Below, piece by piece: positions 7,893 to 9,830 of a stretch of 9,830 bases of DNA. A program made the translations under genes and the position numbers. The DNA lies in assembly GCA_007134625.1 (NCBI GenBank), contig SLKL01000099.1:1-9830 (forward strand). Reading direction: 5' to 3'. Every line of letters starts with the position of its first letter. The stretch's first letter is position 1. Source of the DNA: Saprospiraceae bacterium (GTDB lineage Bacteria > Bacteroidota > Bacteroidia > Chitinophagales > Saprospiraceae). A model generated the notes under the pieces. The model worked only from the letters and a program-made list of their open reading frames with translations. It was not told the origin of the DNA and did no database searches.

Positions 7893-8210
7893 TTAACCAA
7901 AAAGACCTTTTAAGCCTCCCAATCCACCCGGCATTACTTTACCTGCCATTTCTTCCATGATTTCCTTTTCTTTAGCAGCTGCTTCGGCCATGGCATCGTT
8001 TAGTACATTGGTAAGTATATCCTCTATCAAACCGGACTCCCCTTTATCTACCAATTCCTGAGAAATATAGATATCTTTGACCTGACGATCACCTCCGAGT
8101 TCAACTTTCACCCATCCATTCAGATCGGTTTTAGTAATCACCAGGTTTTTCAGCTTTTCAGCAACTTCAACTTTTGCGCCCTCCATTCGGGCCATTAGAT
8201 CTCCAAACAT
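7893..8210 (-). CDS. ybaB: YbaB/EbfC family nucleoid-associated protein
   Basis: The 105-residue product has the normal family length (E. coli YbaB is about 109). It opens with the typical MFGDL, followed by a helix, a central beta region (GWVKVELGGDRQVKDIYIS) and a C-terminal helix with NVLNDAMAEAAAKEKEIMEEMAGKV. The family pattern of VKV, a (G/N)R-like turn, then V.I is recognisable at residues ~33-50. It ends in a Gly-rich tail (PGGLGGLKGLFG). Known homologues form DNA-binding dimers that affect nucleoid structure and expression, and in many bacteria the gene sits beside dnaX and recR. Here it instead follows the exchanger gene by 6 bp and precedes the LamG gene by 4 bp, so it is probably co-transcribed with both. 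The N-terminal helix shows fewer of the usual Gln/Met-rich heptads, so it is a divergent member. Confidence 0.88.
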   Translation of the reverse strand: MFGDLMARMEGAKVEVAEKLKNLVITKTDLNGWVKVELGGDRQVKDIYISQELVDKGESGLIEDILTNVLNDAMAEAAAKEKEIMEEMAGKVMPGGLGGLKGLFG

Positions 8211-8216
8211 ATTTTT

Positions 8217-9131
8217 CTAAATAAATAATCTGTACAAAAAGAATACATATAACAACAAATACAAAATCCCCTCCCATCTCGTAATGGATTTGGATAGCGA
8301 GCTCACTGCAAGAATAAAGGTAGCTGCAAGCATCATAGGCAGACTGAAATCAGTAAGTGTCGCAGTCATCTCCATAGGTCCAAAAAAAGTAGCTACACCA
8401 ACTACGATGTAGGTATTGAAAATATTGGAACCAATTACGTTTCCTACTGCAATACTGGCCTGTCCTCTTTTGGCAGCCAAAATTGATACCGAAACTTCGG
8501 GTAAACTCGTTCCCAGTGCGACTATAGAAAGTGCAATAATATCCGTACCAATATTCAGACTTTCGGAGATAAGAACGATGGAATCAATGGTATATTTTGC
8601 ACTAAAATACACCAAAGCACCACTGACAAAAAAGATCAGATAAGTCTTAAATCCGGTCTTTACTTTAATAACAGGATCATCTTCTGTACCCGATAAGGAG
8701 CTAAATATAAAAACACCCAATGCCAATAGCATTATACTAGCTTCAAAAATATCCACATCGCCATCACTTAGCATTAGCCAAAACAAAAGCGCTGAAATAA
8801 CCAAAGCGGGAATATCATTTTTAAACAGGTCAAAATCCAGCTCAATAGATTTTGCCACAACAGCAAGTAAGCCCAAAACCAGAAAAATATTGGTGATATT
8901 GGACCCAATCACATTACCCAGTACAATTCCCGGGTCTCCCTCTAACATTGCAAAAATAGCCGTAGCCAATTCAGGAAGTGAAGTACCAAAAGCCACGATT
9001 GTCAACCCGATCACAAAAGGAGAAACACCCCAACTTGCTCCTATCTTTTCAGATGCCATAATAAACCAGTCGGAGGATTTAATTAAAAAACCCACAGCGA
9101 CAACAAACATCAGAAAATAAAGAAATATCAA
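8217..9131 (-). CDS. yrbG: CaCA-family sodium/calcium exchanger (YrbG-like inner-membrane antiporter)
   Basis: The 304-residue protein has about ten hydrophobic segments and the two inverted alpha-repeats that define the CaCA superfamily. Alpha-1 spans residues ~42-81 (GLTIVAFGTSLPE and GNVIGSN); alpha-2 spans ~200-239 (ALSIVALGTSLPE and GNVIGSN). Likely cation ligands are Glu54, Asn81, Glu212 and Asn239. The family exchanges Na+ or H+ against Ca2+ across the inner membrane, usually exporting calcium. The start is TTG at 9131: an in-frame TGA lies just upstream, and the first ATG (9110) would cut seven residues from membrane segment 1. With TTG, the distance to the KSSDW motif matches other family members. 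The predicted promoter lies about 30 bases before the TTG. The gene ends 6 bp before the ybaB-like gene. The direction of transport and the ion coupling cannot be read from sequence. Confidence 0.92.
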   Translation of the reverse strand: MIFLYFLMFVVAVGFLIKSSDWFIMASEKIGASWGVSPFVIGLTIVAFGTSLPELATAIFAMLEGDPGIVLGNVIGSNITNIFLVLGLLAVVAKSIELDFDLFKNDIPALVISALLFWLMLSDGDVDIFEASIMLLALGVFIFSSLSGTEDDPVIKVKTGFKTYLIFFVSGALVYFSAKYTIDSIVLISESLNIGTDIIALSIVALGTSLPEVSVSILAAKRGQASIAVGNVIGSNIFNTYIVVGVATFFGPMEMTATLTDFSLPMMLAATFILAVSSLSKSITRWEGILYLLLYVFFLYRLFI

Positions 9132-9160
9132 AACTCATTGATTTTGTTGGTGCAAAGATG

Positions 9161-9192
9161 CAAAATTACTCTAAGAATTGTTTTTATACACA
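9161..9192 (-). promoter_or_regulatory. Bacteroidota-type promoter for the exchanger-ybaB-LamG operon
   Basis: On the minus strand, TAATTTTG (complement of 9161-9168) matches the -7 element TAnnTTTG perfectly. TGTG (complement of 9189-9192) lies 20 bases upstream and matches the -33 TTTG with one mismatch. Transcription would begin near 9155, giving a leader of about 25 bases before the TTG at 9131 and thus supporting that start. The site lies just past the groL terminator. Confidence 0.6.
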
Positions 9193-9195
9193 CAT

Positions 9196-9224
9196 AAAAA
9201 AAGCCCGGACAAAACTGCCCGGGC
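9196..9224 (-). terminator. Rho-independent terminator of groL
   Basis: Read on the minus strand, GCCCGG and CCGGGC (9224-9219 with 9208-9203) form a G-C-only 6-bp stem around a 10-base loop. Seven T residues (9202-9196) follow directly. It lies 32 bases after the groL stop codon and separates groL from the exchanger operon. Confidence 0.85.
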
Positions 9225-9256
9225 AAATTATTTAATCTATTCTCTGAAATGACTGA

Positions 9257-9830
9257 TTACATCATTCCGGGCATTCCTCCGCCCATGCCGCCTGGCATTG
9301 GATCAGCTCCCTTTTCTTCAGGAAGGTCAGATACAACGCACTCTGTGGTAAGGATCATGGAAGCAATAGAAGCCGCATTTTCCAACGCAATTCTCGCTAC
9401 CTTAGTAGGATCGATAACACCCGTTTCTTTCAAATCCTCGTAAACGTCTGTTCTGGCATTGTAACCAAAACCACCTTCCCCATCTTTAACGCGATTGAAT
9501 ACTACTGATGCCTCTTTACCTGCATTATCAGCAATGATTCTCAAAGGCTCTTCCAAAGCTCTCTTTACGATTTGAATGCCGATAGTCTGATCTTGATTCT
9601 CTCCTTCAAGATTATCCAATGCAGAAATAGCGCGTACAAAGGTAACTCCACCACCTACTACGATACCTTCTTCAACAGCAGCTCTTGTCGCATGTAATGC
9701 ATCATCTACTCTGTCTTTTTTCTCTTTCATTTCTACCTCAGAAGGAGCACCAACATAAAGTACAGCAACACCACCGGCAAGTTTCGCCAATCTCTCCTGT
9801 AATTTTTCTCTGTCGTAATCCGAAGTAGTG
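9257..9830 (-). CDS. groL: Chaperonin GroEL, C-terminal part (5' end outside window)
   Basis: The frame is open to the window edge, with the first complete codon at 9829, giving the last ~190 residues. The sequence opens with [20 protein letters not shown], equivalent to about residue 357 of E. coli GroEL. It continues through the intermediate domain ([21 protein letters not shown], which includes the equivalent of the ATP-hydrolysis Asp398) and the equatorial domain ([48 protein letters not shown]). It ends with the flexible Gly/Met tail [12 protein letters not shown]. GroEL is the cytoplasmic ATP-driven folding chamber that works with GroES. groES would be expected upstream, beyond 9830. 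The protein is intact as far as seen; the only minor variation is Val before GGG, where other GroELs have Pro or Ala. Confidence 0.98.
   Translation of the reverse strand, partial: TTSDYDREKLQERLAKLAGGVAVLYVGAPSEVEMKEKKDRVDDALHATRAAVEEGIVVGGGVTFVRAISALDNLEGENQDQTIGIQIVKRALEEPLRIIADNAGKEASVVFNRVKDGEGGFGYNARTDVYEDLKETGVIDPTKVARIALENAASIASMILTTECVVSDLPEEKGADPMPGGMGGGMPGMM

Noticed and set aside
9257..9790. A TTG at 9790 as the start of a short GroEL-like gene
   Set aside because: The conserved GroEL sequence continues upstream to the window edge; the TTG is the internal Leu of ERLAKLAGG.

Overview
The window looks like a chromosomal segment of a Bacteroidota bacterium, tentatively a Saprospiria-like marine or sludge lineage. 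Three secreted proteins carry type IX secretion (T9SS) C-terminal sorting domains, two carry SprB-type adhesin repeats, one carries a cohesin-like domain, and start regions lack Shine-Dalgarno sequences. At least one upstream region matches the Bacteroidota -33/-7 promoter pattern (TTTG, about 20 bases, TAnnTTTG). The phylum is well supported; the class is a guess from domain style.

Left part (1-5217, plus strand): the 3' end of a SprB-repeat protein with a type A sorting domain, a small intergenic gap with a candidate terminator and promoter, then a 1524-residue surface protein. The large protein has a signal peptide, an N-terminal Cys-containing region, a cohesin-like domain, eleven SprB-like repeats of about 80 residues, an Ig/PKD-like spacer and a type B sorting domain. 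Middle (5218-6675): a leader with a good hairpin terminator and an unexplained inverted repeat, then a Cys/Met-metabolism PLP enzyme of the cystathionine gamma-synthase / methionine gamma-lyase superfamily.

Right part (6665-9830, minus strand): a tight three-gene unit reads leftwards: a CaCA-family sodium/calcium exchanger, a YbaB/EbfC nucleoid-associated protein, and a secreted LamG-domain protein with a type B sorting domain. Its last gene overlaps the convergent PLP gene by 11 bp. Upstream lies the C-terminal third of groL with its own strong terminator.

Functionally, the secreted proteins probably contribute to the cell surface (adhesion or matrix), while the PLP enzyme, exchanger, YbaB protein and GroEL are housekeeping. 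I see no transposase, integrase, tRNA, rRNA, CRISPR array, defence locus or phage gene. I do not see a clearly new multi-gene system. The most distinctive items are the cohesin plus SprB architecture, the neighbouring type A and type B SprB proteins, and the unusual exchanger-YbaB-LamG operon.
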